This document shows positions 12,851-26,293 of a stretch of DNA of 64,000 bases, in pieces (the stretch's first letter is position 1; every line of letters starts with the position of its first letter). Made by a program: the position numbers and the translations under genes. The stretch spans positions 16,399,001 to 16,463,000 of the forward strand of contig NC_083390.1 in assembly GCF_031755915.1 (NCBI RefSeq), in the 5' to 3' direction. The notes under the pieces are model-generated. The model did no database searches. It was not told the origin of the DNA and was given only the letters and a program-made list of their open reading frames with translations. Source of the stretch: Ziziphus jujuba. Its lineage: Eukaryota > Streptophyta > Magnoliopsida > Rosales > Rhamnaceae.

Positions 12851-12875
12851 CCAATTTCAGTTTCTTTCTTAAATC

Positions 12876-12892
12876 ACCATATATAAATCACT
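12876..12892 (-). promoter_or_regulatory. Possible TATA element of the ACR4-like gene
   Basis: On the minus strand, GATTTATATATGG lies upstream of the purine-rich leader, where a TATA box would be expected if transcription starts near 12840-12860. The surrounding DNA is AT-rich enough for this to arise by chance, so it is only a candidate. Confidence 0.3.
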
Positions 12893-12959
12893 ACTTAAAA
12901 AGAAAGTTACCAAAACCAGAGAAAAGAGAACTACAGAGAGAGAAACAGGGCAGGCAATG

Positions 12960-15223
12960 AATATTTAACTATCTCGGCGCACTTTAGCAACGACCCGAAA
13001 TTTTTGGAATGAACTTCATTTTGCTGTGCTAAAATGCGCCTATCGTGTTGTCGACAAATGAATAAAATAAAATAACTCCTTTTTTTTTCTTTTTTTTTGT
13101 TTTTTGGGTAAAAATAACTAAAACATGGTTAAACGGGGAATGACTAAATAGTCTCCATGGCTTGTGGAGGGGACCAAACTGGACCACGGACCAGGCCCCA
13201 TGGCCCAGCTTATTTTTTTCCTTTTATATTTATTTTAACTAAAATAGTTATTTAAATTAATTCCCAATATTTTCTTTTATTGGTTAAGAAAAAAATAATA
13301 TTTATTTAATTAAGGAAACTTTTTATAAATAGCGAAGATAAAATTTTACAAGCATATATATTTTCCATTTCTATAACATATTCAATGGTTATATATATAT
13401 ATATATCATAATTGTGCTGCCCTAGTATGCCTATAAATTTCACAAATAAAATCTCCCATACTTTTATGAGATTCCCTACCCAAATTGTAAAGTTGAGAAA
13501 TGACCCCCAAAAATATATATCCAATATATATTTATCTGTTAGATTTAAATTAATTTTAAATATCAAAATTAACATCAAAATTTTAATTTTCAATTTAAAA
13601 ACTATTAAAAATAAAGATTAAAAATTATATTTATTAATTATGAATTTTAACCGAATTTATTTTTTAATAAAATTTTAATATCATTAAATATATATATTTA
13701 ATTACTAAAATTTTAATTTTTAATATAATTTAAAAATTAATTAAAAATATATGATATTAAAATTATTAAATTGTTCTCACGTGGATTTAATTCTTGAAAA
13801 TGAAATACTGTTTCTTAAAGAAAGTGAAAACAAATCAAATAGTTAAAAAAGTTTTTAAAAAAAAAATCCAAACGTTTTAAACGTTGTAAAAAGAATTTTA
13901 ACTTCGTTCATATTTTTTTTTTATTTTTTATTTTCGAAACATAGAAATCTTAAATCGTGAAATTTAAGTACAGGTAAGCAAATTGGGATGGTGCACTTGT
14001 ACCCTTTGTCATGTCGTAAGCTATTTTCCTTTTATTTATTTATTTATTTTGGTTAAAAAAATATGTTATTTTATTTTGTCCTTTGCATGTGAAAAGACAC
14101 TTGGTGATATTGGTTTTTTTCCCCTCAATGTCTACATATTTTTTATTTAATTAATAAATAATTATGCTTGGAATATTGGTTATACTTGAAAATCGTTTTC
14201 ATTATGTAAATTGAGTTTTTTTTAATAAATTAATACATTTATGAAATATTTTTAATAATTTTTAAGTACTCAATGATGACTCACACATAAATATAATTAA
14301 AATGTAAACTAATAAAGCAGCTATACTTGTTTTCCCATATTATAAAATAAATATATTAAAAATACCTGATATTGTTTTCCCCAAAAAAAACAAAATGTAA
14401 TACTACTATTTTCAAAAACAGCATTTAAATTCAAAATGGAAACCCTTTATTGAAGAAGAAAAGCTATTAAACTGGATATACTTTATTGATTTTAGTTATA
14501 ATGTGAAGCTTTTTTTTTAATTTTTTGAGCTGTCTTAGACTTTTTTTTTTTTAAATTTTTGTAATTGGCAATAGGATAGTTCAAATTCATAATTTATTAA
14601 TCAACCAAAAATTTAGCTGCTTTTGCTGTTAAATTGTCTCCATAAATATATGTTTTTGAACCTTAGAAGCTAAAATCAAAATAACAATTTATTAAACAAT
14701 GAGAAACTATATCCATTATCCATATTGTAATTGAGTAATCCAAACATAACATATCAGCCATGACTCATTTCTTGGTCATATTAATATAGAAAATGATTTT
14801 TTTTATTTATTTATTTTTTTCAATCCAAAGAGTGAAGTAGGGATAGAATATTTAGAATATTAGTATTGGTGGATAGAAGTGGCTACACAATCACATGGTT
14901 AGGGTTAGCTGCCTCAGTCAATATTTGGTGCGCGAGCACACACGCGTGTCTTACGCTACATGCCGGGCTTGTGTCTCTCTCACGTGGCCCCATATACAAC
15001 TGTTTTTCCCTAATTGAAGGGTTTCTATTTTTTAATTCTTCTAAACTCTTGCCTTAAACTTTAGCATTTAATGAAAGATTAATACTTTAGATTTTTCTCA
15101 AAAAATAAAAAAGTTTTTAACACACTTTTATTGTTATTATTATTATGATTATTATTGATCGAGGTTGGCTCACTTAGTGTTTGTTATGCTGATCTCGTAA
15201 TTCAAAAAACATCTTCTTCTTCT

Positions 15224-15264
<41 letters not shown>

Positions 15265-16610
15265 GGGCTATGTCCCATATAATGATTTGTCAATATTTAA
15301 ATTCAAATTCAATAATTAATTTGTGTTAAAATTAGAAACATATTGTTGATGGTGATAAGTAACAGTAGTCATACTCTTAATTTCACTTAATGTAGTATTG
15401 CTTCATTAACTTATATTATCTTGAATTTTATTTGTCTTAAATCATAATTTTTTCCCTTAGAATACATGCCTCTTTTAAGTTTATAAAATAATGAAAAAAT
15501 AAAAGGTTATATAATATTACTATAAGAATAAAACTAAAATCCGGTGAATGTGATAATATATATCTATTTCTCGAATGTTCTTTTTTAAACACACACACAC
15601 ACACACACATACACACATATACACATAATGATTTCATCAAAATATCCATTGGGATCGAATAAATTCCAGAATATATTATGATTTGGTCATGCATCTTCCA
15701 CATTATAATCCAACATGGTCTTAAACCATAACCTGTGCATTTTTTTTGTTGTGTTTTTTCCATTTAGTTGTTTGAAATTTTCAACAATAGAATGTGAAGA
15801 CTTGCATTTCATAATGGAATTGGGTGGCATCCACCTAAGAGTGGCCCTGAAATTGTCGATCCAAGTGTGACTAATTGCTAAAGATCAAGATGGGGACAAA
15901 GGTGGTGCTACATCTATGTGTCCGACCACTTGAACATTTGCAATTTTTGCTACGCAAAAGGCCAACCACCGGGGCCTAATTAAAATGGGGAGGTAAAGCA
16001 ATAGAGCTACCATTTTTGTTTTTAAGCCACATCCAATCCACATACCCATAGCTATATAACAAGGACAAAAGCCATAGTCCGCCTTTCTGTCATTGACATT
16101 TTATATTTTGGTTTAATTTCCATCCTCATAGGGCAAACATCCATGAAGAAACTCCATCCCAAGTGGTGTCCTAATCAGACTCTTTCAAGGAATTCTGAGA
16201 CATGCATTTCCTAGGAGGAAAGAAATGTTTGGGGAAAAAAAACAATTACTTTCCCAAGTTTTTTTTTTTTTTTTTTTGTTTTTTCTTTGTATATTTTTCC
16301 AATATGAATTATGACTGGATTTGATTGGTTTGCACTTTATCTAAACAGAGACTTGGGAAAATGTGTTTGGTATTGTGGTTGCGTAAGTAGTTGTCTTTTA
16401 TATGTAGAATAAATGTGTAAAAGGTACATGATAAATAGGTATTTCAAAATCAAAAGCATTTATTTGTTAGTTTTTTGGTAAATAGATAGTTGGTTGTGTT
16501 TTGTTCTATGAATGTATCCAAATTTTTTGGAAGAGAAACCACAAATTATAGTTAATCTTTATTTATATATTTTCGAGAATGCCAAGAGATAAAATTGATG
16601 CTCAAACATG

Positions 16611-16612
<2 letters not shown>
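12960..16612. other. Gene-free AT-rich intergenic DNA
   Basis: No protein-like frame was found on either strand. It contains a T-run of about 38 bases at 15226-15263, an (AC)n repeat at about 15589-15609 and shorter AT repeats. A less AT-biased island at about 14860-15060 contains alternating C-G and A-C steps (CGCGAGCACACACGCGTG). Another at 15780-16250 has no recognisable product. Confidence 0.55.

Positions 16613-16662
<50 letters not shown>
16613..16662. repeat. (AT)n microsatellite
   Basis: An uninterrupted alternating AT tract of about 50 bases. Confidence 0.95.
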
Positions 16663-16666
<4 letters not shown>

Positions 16667-17599
16667 TTTTTAAATGAATGCAAGGAAAAAAAGTTTATCA
16701 TTATATAAATTAACTATAAAGTTAAGAAAGAAAATATAAATATATATATATATACACACAAATATAAAATTTAACACAAATTTAAATTCTGTTGGTTTTT
16801 ATTTTATTTTATTTTATTTTTATCAAGTTCATAATTATTTAAAATGAATATTAAATGAGGTTGACTCAATTAACATATTATTTACACCCATATATAAGAT
16901 ATTGTGGATATATTAGATTAAAATGGGAGAGAAACTGTTAGAAAAAATGTTTAATAAACTATAACTACCATTAATTAATATTTAAATAAATAAATTATAT
17001 ATAATTAAATAAAAATTAAAAAACTAACCATGATATTAAATAAAACAAGATAACTAAACAAAACTACAAAACAATAAAACAAAGCCACTATATTTACAAA
17101 AATGAATAACAAATTGATTTATATGAGGATTATTATTATTATTAGGTAAATATACCCGTAATATTATTAAATCTAAACAAAAAGACACCAAACATTGGGA
17201 TTGCACTATAATAATATTTGAAATTTATAGGAAGTTGTGTTCCCCACTAAATGCAAAAAAACAAAATAATAATAACAATAATAATATTATAAAAAATAAT
17301 GGTTAAACAAGACGAATAATAGAGGAACCAAATAGGCAAATGGGTGTGATAGAATAACTGTACAAGCTATAAAACCTACCATATTAATACCCTATCTTGT
17401 ATATGGTCCCTACTTCTACAAACCTATCACATCTCAAGGCCAAGGATTCTTCAAGATTCACACAAAATTGTTCTATTAATTTTGTGATTCCTCCTCTACT
17501 TTTTAGAAAAAAATAAAATAAAATAAATTAAATAGTTAAAATAATAATAATAATAATAATAAAAGATAATGATTCCTCCTCTTCCACAATCTTTTCTTT

Positions 17600-18430
17600 T
17601 CAGACGTGCGCAAAAGTGAATGATCATAATCATTTTGAGGGTTGCTTACCCCTAATCAAAATTTTTCAACATTGGACCCATATGCTTATCCTTCAATCAA
17701 ACTCAATGTGACGTAGTGTTTTTTTTTTTTTTTTAATTTTTTGGGTATTTTAATTTCCTTGTCGTTAACCTCGATTAAACCCACGTGCAGTTATTTAACC
17801 TTTACACAAAATTAAACAATAATTAAATAATAATAATAATAATTACTGTTAACTAATAACTACCATTCTAACTAACTGTGTCACATTTAATCTTTTATTA
17901 ATTAAGAGCTAACCATGGTTAATTAGATATTTTGCTTTCTTAATCCCCAGCTAATCAGTCAAAGGTCAAATGTGCCAATCTCGCACACCGACCAAATTAC
18001 TTTAATAATAAACTTTTTTTAAAATTTAAAATTTTTATTTTTGGGCGTTTTGATTTACTTTTTTATAGGGAGTAGCAGAAGTGCACGTGATTAGCGGCAG
18101 ACCCGTGAGCAGATCTACGTATGGGGCTAGCATGGTGGTCACGCACGTAACACGTGCAAGTCATTATCTTCATCTTTTCCTTTCCTTTTCTTTTTCTTTT
18201 TTCTTTTTTTTTTTTTGATTTTTTTTTAAAATGTAGAAAAAGCTTTTCGAGGGTACGAAGAGTCACCGCCAGCTCATCTTCCACGTCAGAAAGCTAAAAG
18301 CTACATTGTGTGCGATTCCGACGCAAGCAAAACGTCTCTTTTTCTCTCTTTATTTATTTCTTTATTTTTTTAAAAAAAAAAAGAATAAAAATAGTTTTCC
18401 TTCTTTCATGAGTCTTTGGCACGTTGTTAC
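17600..18430. promoter_or_regulatory. Cluster of ACGT-core (G-box/ABRE-like) motifs without a recognised gene
   Basis: Within about 830 bases there are many ACGT cores: AGACGTGCGC near 17603, TGACGTAG near 17710, CCACGTGC near 17780, GCACGTGA near 18083, TACGTA near 18117, GCACGTAACACGTGC near 18143, CCACGTCA near 18283, AACGTC near 18332 and CACGTT near 18420. Three contain a full CACGTG palindrome. In plants such motifs are bound by bZIP and bHLH factors. The density stands out in this very AT-rich DNA. No coding region adjoins it, so function is unproven. Confidence 0.3.
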
Positions 18431-19440
18431 CTAGTAGATAAGTTGAGACTATTTTTTTCTTTTTTCTTTTTTGTTTTTTTTTTGTTTTACCATCATTTAA
18501 TATTTTTTAGATGTAAATATAAATAATTTATTAATTAAATTAGTTTTATTTAATATAATCAAATCGAAATTTAAAAAATGAGTCGGCGTTTAAAAAAAGG
18601 TTATTATATGGTATAATGAATATTTATAATCATATATTAAATAAATATTTTATAAATTTTATATGTTTTTATTTTGATATTATATGACATTTATCTTTAT
18701 ATATCATTTAATTTACATTACAAATGATAATTAAAAATAGCATGGAGCACCTAATCATGCAACCCTGTATGCAAATTGAAGGTTAATTTTTAAGGGATGG
18801 ATCTTTGGCATGACCTGAATTTTATTTTTATTTTTTTAAATTATTTGGACATTAAAAAACTTTTTCTTTAGAATTAATTATATCTTAAAACGTGGATTAA
18901 TGCGCAAATATGAGAGCAATTTTGGCATATATAATAATTTTATTTTCTCAAGTAGTTGGTGTGTTGGTGGTGTTGGCCAACATGGACAATTCGGAGTGGC
19001 GTGGGACCAACCATATTGCTGGATATGCTTATAATTTAAACAAAAATAATTAGTGTTTGTAATAATCATTGCGAACGATCTCTACCAAATGTTACCAAAT
19101 TAAGCAAAATCATTACCAAACAAAGGCAGCCAACAGAAAATTAATGACCAAATTTATTTTCAATAAATTTCTGAATTTAATGGTATTATTTAAATAATTC
19201 TCAGTTTAAAGCGTTAAAGATTAGATGACTGTCCTTTATGTATGATTACATGACAATGTCAAATCCAATCGTAAGCAGTACTCATGAGTTCTAAAATATA
19301 AAGAAATTTTTTTATTTTTATTTAAAAATTATGTTACTAAAAAGAAGAATAAAGGAAAACATTCAGTATTTTTTTATTTTGATCAAATTATAAATTGGGT
19401 TATTGATTTTAAAACATTATAATCAGGTTTTTAATTAAAA
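18430..19440. other. AT-rich intergenic DNA, nothing recognised
   Basis: Low-complexity A/T-rich sequence without a protein-like frame or an evident transposon end. Confidence 0.5.
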
Positions 19441-20400
19441 TTTATTTTATATTAGTTAAATTTTTAGATTAACTGATAAAATGTTTAAAAATCGATAAAA
19501 TCGACTACTTTTCTCATTAATTTATTAACCAATTTTTTATTTTTATATCATTTTGTTTGAGAAAATTAATTAATTTTTTAATTTTTTAATTTTTTTATTA
19601 ATTAATTTGAAAATAAATTTTAAAAATTGGACTAATATAAAATAAATTGTAAATTGAAGATGTAATATGAAAAATAATGCTTCAGATACATTTAGTATAA
19701 TTGTAAATTGAAGATGTAATATGAAAAATAATGTTATAGATACATTTAGTATACCAACATATTGATATACCATGAGTATATATATATCACTATTTGATTG
19801 GTTAACATATTAATTGATTTTTTATTTATATCATTTTGTTTATAAATTGAGAAAATTAGTTAATTTTTTTTCAATCCTTAAACTTTTTTATTAGTTAATT
19901 TGGAAATTAATTTGAAAATTGAGCTAATATAAAACAAATTATAAATTGAGAGTATAATATTAAAAATAATGCTATAGGTACCATTTAGCCTGCCAACATG
20001 TTTATCATGAGTATACATATTATTTTTTGATTTGTTAACATATTAATATAATTTAAAATAAGATTATTGAACTCTTGAAGTGATAAGTGGTACTAAATTA
20101 AGGATGTAATATGGAAAATAATGCTATAGATACATTTAGTCCACCAATAGATTTACAATGAGTATAAATTAGTTTTTTTTTTTTCAATCTTTATACTTTT
20201 TTATTAGTTAATTTCGAGATTAATTTGAAAATTAAACTAGTATAAAATAATTTGTAAATTAAGGGTGTAATTTGAAAAATAATGCTATAAATACTATTTA
20301 GTCTACCAATATATTTACCATAAATATCCATATTACTATTTAATTTGTTAACATATTAGATCAATGAACTTTTGAAGTGCTAAGTGTTATTAAATATGAA
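19440..20400. repeat. Degenerate tandem repeat block
   Basis: A recurring string of the type GATGTAATATGAAAAATAAT followed by TGCTATAGATACATTTAGT appears near 19650, 19705, 19950, 20105 and 20265. It is followed each time by a stretch like CCAACATATT and TTTGTTAACATATT. The first two copies are a near-exact duplication of about 56 bases. The others are spaced 150-250 bases apart and are diverged. This looks like repeated local duplication of one AT-rich unit, perhaps starting from a transposon. Confidence 0.7.
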
Positions 20401-21010
20401 CAATTAAATAATAACATATATACTGATAGCAAACATGTTGATAGATTAAGTTAAGATTCAATTTTATTGGGAACTTGAAAACTTGAAAAAATAAATAGAT
20501 ATTGATTTTTTATCCTGATCAAAAATTGAATTTTAAATCTAAAAATATATTTTTAATGGTACAACCACTACAAGACCAAATCTATGAATACAATAAAGTT
20601 ATCAATTAAAAATATAACATGCCACGTTTAAAGTCAAAGATTCAATTTGCATGTGACCTTGCAAGGTAAACAAAATTAATATATAATCATCACAACAAAA
20701 AGATATTTTCCTATAGACATTGAAATTCGGTGGTTATCTCAAAATTCAATGGATTGTTAGTTCTGTAAAAATATGAAGCACATTTGAATTTGAAATACAA
20801 AATTCTAAATAGCTCTATTTTTTTTTTAGGCCAAAAATATAAGCTTTGCATTTTAATATAAGTCATCAAATTTCAATCTTCTCTATTTTGGTCAAATCCA
20901 ACTTTTTTAAGTCACATGAAATGCAGTAGTTAACCATCATTACATACAAAGTTGGAAAAAAAAAATACTTGATTAGACCATAATATAATGGATTAAAATT
21001 TAAAAGTTTA
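20401..21010. other. AT-rich intergenic DNA, nothing recognised
   Basis: No protein-like frame or transposon end was seen. Confidence 0.45.
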
Positions 21011-21107
21011 AATTGTAATGTTTTATTCAAGCAAAAAAAATAAAAATAAAAATTGTAATGTTTTATTCAAGCAAAAAAAATAAAAATAAAAATTGTAATG
21101 TTTTAAA
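21011..21107. repeat. Tandem repeat, 40-bp unit, about 2.4 copies
   Basis: AATTGTAATGTTTTATTCAA begins at 21011 and 21051, and a third copy starts at 21091 but diverges after TGTTTTA. The first two units are identical, including the A-rich tail. This indicates a recent slippage or local duplication. Confidence 0.9.
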
Positions 21108-24100
21108 TTGAAAAGCTAAATCCTCAACTTCTGTACAATGCAAATATAATTAATCTGAAATGATATATATAATATAATATGAAAAAACTTATCAACCTTT
21201 TTTCTAAAACAACTTTCATCGAAAACAATTCAGAAAACATATTTCACTTAAAAAAATAAAACCTGAATTTGTATACCATCACCATTCACCATCAACTAGA
21301 AATGATATTTCACTGTATAATTTGGTACAAATGGAAGAACATAAACAGAAAACAATTACCGATAAAACAGAAAGGGAAGGTGACCTCCATGTCTAAAATT
21401 TGAACACGTTTCGAATAGGTAGAGCCCCACGTTGGTACTGAAGGACAACTAGGCCAACTTGTCCTAAATCAAGTTGCTCGCTTTAGCTGTAGACTTCCCC
21501 CACTTTCCCTCCATTACAATTTTTGGACTACAAATTAGAAAATAAAAATAAAAAATCCCTTTCATAAAGATTTTTACAAGATTTCTTATCATCTTAGGGA
21601 TTATGTATCTGTATATTATATATATTTTTTATGTGATTTTCTAGCAATTTTCAATATTTAAATGAGGATATGGTATGCAAAATTAGTGGATATTGGCTTT
21701 GTGGATGTGAAAGATAACAATTTTTTTTTTTTTTTTGAAAATCTTTGAAAGAAAGTTTGTTTTTGATGGGTATTTCTGATAAAAGTGTTTTCTGGGGGTG
21801 TCAGTCCCATTATATTTTCTGTGAAGCATGGAAGTAGATCTTTAGCCTGACACACAACATTGGCAATTTGCATTCGCGCACATAAACACTAGCTAGGGTT
21901 TTCTGGTCGTGGTCCAGCTTTTTGGGATTCAATTAAGTTGGGAAAAATAATGAAGATAATTATATTTGAGATTTCCGCATGAAAAATGGGACAGATCAAT
22001 GATGATATTTTGTTATTTTTTGACTAAGATTTATTTTCTTAATTTTTTTAAATTTTAAATTTTTTATCATTTATAATAATTTATTCACTTTGGTATTTTA
22101 AATTTGCGGCCTTTTAAATATATTATTAACTGTATCCATTTCATTTGACTTTTAAATTTTAGTTAACTAAGTATAAGTCATAACCATTATAAATTACAGA
22201 TTTACAATTCAAGCAAAAAAAAAAAAAAAAAAAAAAAAACCATTACAAATTACAAAAGGTAAGAAATAATTTCCAAACCTTACATACCAAAAAAAGGCAT
22301 CCCATTGAGGCAAATTTGATATAAATCTAGTTTTTCTTAGCATAAGCAAAACCTTCTTAATATCATGACTTTAGTATTTAATTTTAATTAAGGGAAACTA
22401 TTTACTTATCTATGGGCTGCTATTATAGGAGAAATCCAACATTATATGGAAAGCAATAAACATTCACAATCATTAAATTTCAATTTACATGATTTAATAA
22501 TTATAAATAACTATTTTTCATCTATTGGTGGAGCACTTTTCCACAACGGCATTTTCCTATTTATCCATATTATATATATATAAAAATAGAAAAGTTGTTG
22601 ATGAACAAGCTTGGAGTCAAAAGGTTTTGGCAAACTTTGAAGCGGTTAATATTTGGTTATACATTACAAAAGGTGTTTTTGAAGTTTTTGATATTTCCAT
22701 TAATGTATGGGGTACTAATTTTTTTTCACTCATCCTGCAACACTTTATTGAAAAAAAATATAGACCATGGTATTTCACTTAGCAGCACCTTTAGTACTTA
22801 TATATACATATATATACATATTATATGAAAAAAAGCACTTTCTACTTTTTTCACCAAACATGTAGTCAAGTCTTTGTTTTTTTTTTTTTTTTAAGCATTT
22901 ATTGGAGCTCAAAAAATACTTTCAAACACACTTTTACTGTAAAATTAGTAAAAGAACTCTATGATGAGTGAGTAAACTAATTACTTATATAGAATGTTAA
23001 TGGATTATTGACATGATTTTAAGATGATTTTGTTTTATTCTCTAGCTAATCTTTTTCACTTATCTCAAATTATCAATGTAATCCTTTGGATACGACAAAT
23101 TAAGAATGCCATTATATTTTTAGATAATAATTCTAAATTTAAATTCTTACACTTTTAAATTGAAAATATAAAAAGAAAATTATTAAAGTATGTATATAAC
23201 CGAATTTCTTGTCAATTCTTATAAGTTTGAGTTTTTAATAATAGTGTTATTTGATTTTAACATAAAAATAAGAAAGGGAAAAAAAATAAAAAATCATGTG
23301 TACATGTTTGAAAGAAGATGGGTTTGTAAAAACCTTTGTTGCCTAGTAGTAGTCAGTTTTGTTGATGGATCAATATATATGGCCAGCTTGCTACGTGGGG
23401 TTGAAAAACTTTTAAGTATCTGGGCTAGCTTGCTACCTTCGATGGTGAAGGCAATCACACCTAAAACATGCAAATTTTGGACAATATCCTATACAATTAA
23501 TGAAAGCAAAGCTTTTTACATATTAATTTTTTGGTTTTCAACTCTACAACTTGAGTCATTAATAAATGCTGTTTATGTCAATCCGAAAATAGAAAAAGAA
23601 AAAAAAAGAAAAAGAAAGAAGAAGCTATGTAATATTCATTCTTTAAATTACACTTGCCACTTGCTAGTCTTTAAAAGCCTTTTAAATATCCTAAAAAACA
23701 AACATAAATTGCCTCTTTGTCGTTGGAAAAGGTTTTAGTTTTTCAAGCTCTTCCTTATCTTATATTCTACCAATTTTGTGAAATGGGTTCTGGTAATTAA
23801 CCACCCACAATTTTTTAAAGACTGATAAAATTTACCTTTTAGAGTTACATTTTGATGAACTTTAGTTAATATAACTAAATTCTCTTTCGACCTAAATTAA
23901 TTTAAGATATTAAACATATATTCATATAGGAGTTATCAACCTCTTTACCAATTTTTAAACTATTTCAATGATAGAGATTTGGAGATATATTAGTGATTTA
24001 TATGGGTGTATAAAGAATTTAAGTAAGATATTAATATTTCATTATATTTATATAATATTCTACAGATACTTAGATATTTATTAAATTCAAACCAAAAACT

Positions 24101-24808
24101 TCTTATTATATAAAATTTAATAAATACTTTAGTAAATTTGACATTATCAATGCTTGTATAATCCACAAATATATTTTTAATTTCAGCAATTGAAATAACA
24201 TAAGAATTGATCAAGAGGATTCTTGGTAAATGTGTTCTCATATAAATATGTTCCTTTATCGGTATATCCATCATATGAAAGTGGCAAAAGCTCCATCAAT
24301 TAGTGAACATGTAAAAAGCAAGTAGCAATTGTATAAACCACATTCTCAATCTTTCTTTGATTAATTTTTTTTAATTTATTTATGGCTTAATTATTCGTTT
24401 TCCTTACTTTTTTAATGGCTTTGACTCAACTAATGCACTTAACCTAAGACCATTATATTTATGGCTTGCCTATTGGAATTAATCAGCTCACTTGGATGAG
24501 AAATTATTTGGTAGAACGGTTTTATAGCTAAGGTGAAAGACCTATTCAATTAGATATTGCCAATTTATTAAGATTTAACACATTATCTATATATATATAT
24601 ATATATCTACTTGATCAATTTAAAATTGGTGATTTTTTACTAACAAATCAGTTTGCTTAATTCTACCACGTTTAACATATTATATTTCCTTATTAAGAAT
24701 TTTCATCAAAAAAATATTTTCTTATAAAGAATATGTTTATTTTGATTCAAACATTTTGTTGGAAAAAAAAAACCTTAAAATTTAACAACAAACCAAAAAA
24801 GAAAAGTT

Positions 24809-24839
<31 letters not shown>

Positions 24840-24920
24840 CAAATTGTATTTTGCATCGTAAAATTAATTTATTATTTTTTTTTTACAATACTTGTGTATG
24901 ATATATAATACCTATGTGTA

Positions 24921-24925
<5 letters not shown>
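21108..24925. other. Gene-free AT-rich intergenic DNA
   Basis: The longest frame is 182 codons at 23190-23738 (plus). It is dominated by Lys, Phe, Ile and Leu, has no motif, and ends in an A-rich run encoding a KEKKRKRKKK string. I treat it as chance. AT repeats occur near 24583-24606 and 24811-24838. A moderately less AT-rich island lies at 21380-21520. Confidence 0.5.
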
Positions 24926-24989
<64 letters not shown>

Positions 24990-25047
24990 CGCACATATAT
25001 ATAAAACACACACACACACGCGCACACACACACACACACACACACAT
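24926..25047. repeat. Compound (AT)n-(AC)n microsatellite
   Basis: An AT tract of about 60 bases (24926-24986) is followed after a short interruption by alternating AC/CG sequence (about 25008-25047). The second part includes ACACACGCGCACACAC, an alternating purine-pyrimidine run. Confidence 0.95.
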
Positions 25048-25610
25048 ATACAATGCCCAAGTTAATTTTATTTTGCATAAGCAGGTATCATACAAAATAC
25101 ATATGTATATTAGTTTCTGTTATGCGAAATAAATTTTCTAGTATATGTTTATCTGTTTTTTATTTTAATTTTTGTTTTTTTTTTTTTTTGGGCATATGTA
25201 TGCTTTCAATGTAATTGTCTTTGAAAATTATTTAAATTGAAGTAAGAGTATTCCTTAAAAGGAAATTGAATATCTTAAGCATGCCAGAAATAGCAAATTG
25301 ATTTTTTAGTTAAAAAAATGATCAATTTTAGATTGACTATGTGAATGTACGTTCGTGATGTGTTAAATCTTAATGAGCTTGTAATATTTAATTAGATTGA
25401 ATTAATAGTTAGACGGTAAACTGGTCCTACCAAATAATTTCTCCCCAATTATATGTACGAAACATTAATTAATTATTTTTTATTTGCCGTTGCTATTGGA
25501 CTGCTTTCTAAAGGATAATTCATTTTTTTAAAAAATAATCGGTAAATTTTATGGCAATATTGATTTTTTGAAAAACCCATATGGGATTATATTTCTATAA
25601 TAATAATATA

Positions 25611-26293
25611 TAGTAAAACCTCTATAAATGAACATTTATAGAACTATAAAAATTATTTATTTAAATAAGTTATTTATTTATTAATTGATAAAAATGAATT
25701 TTTATTAATTTAAAAAGAATTTTGTACTAAATAATTTAACGAATTATATAACGTATATTAATAAAGAAAAAAGATCAATCATGTTTGATCAAATATACAA
25801 TTATAGAAATTGATCAACACTCAATCAATAAATAAGAAAAAAATAATTAATAGAGAATTTAACATACAGATAAGTCTAATAATGGAAGGAATTCTATTAA
25901 TAAAATGCAAAGAAGATCATTATTAAGTTGGCTAATTAGTTGACCTCTTGCTTATGAAAAATTGTGCATAAATGATGTATTATTATTTCCTTGTATATAT
26001 TAGAAAAAGCAAAAAATTTAGATGCATTTTTTGAAAAAAAAAAAAGTTAAATTTAAAAAACAGAACTATTAAGTAAAATATTAAGTAAAGTTTTCTTATT
26101 ATGCATGGTAAATATGTTTGTATATATATTTTATTTTTTACAAATTTACTTAATTATTAGTTTATATATTCAATGGGTCCTAAAAGATTTTGAAAAAAAT
26201 ATTATTTTATGTATTTACCAAATTTATTCATTCAATTTTATTTATTTAGTAAATTATTCATTTATCGAACATTTGTTTATAGAGGTTTTACTA
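25611..26293. mobile_element. Emigrant-like MITE (pogo/Tc1-mariner group)
   Basis: The left end TAGTAAAACCTCTATAAA and the right end TTTATAGAGGTTTTACTA are perfect inverted repeats of 18 bases, each followed outside by TA. The interior is non-coding and AT-rich, and the total is 683 bp. TIRs beginning CAGTAAAACCTCTATAAA with TA target duplications are typical of Emigrant/Lemi1 elements, which are mobilised by pogo-like transposases. A second family member lies at 59095-59759. No transposase is encoded here. Confidence 0.85.

Noticed and set aside
18063..18284. 73-codon minus-strand frame with a Lys-rich centre
   Set aside because: The Lys run comes from a T-rich tract, and the rest overlaps the ACGT motif cluster with no protein similarity.
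23190..23738. 182-codon open frame on the plus strand, the longest outside transposons
   Set aside because: The composition is dominated by Lys, Phe, Ile and Leu as expected from AT-rich DNA. It ends in a Lys/Arg/Glu run from an A-rich tract, and no domain or homologous motif was recognised.
24883..25132. Frames with repeating Ile-Tyr and Thr-His or Cys-Val residues
   Set aside because: They are translations of AT and AC microsatellites.
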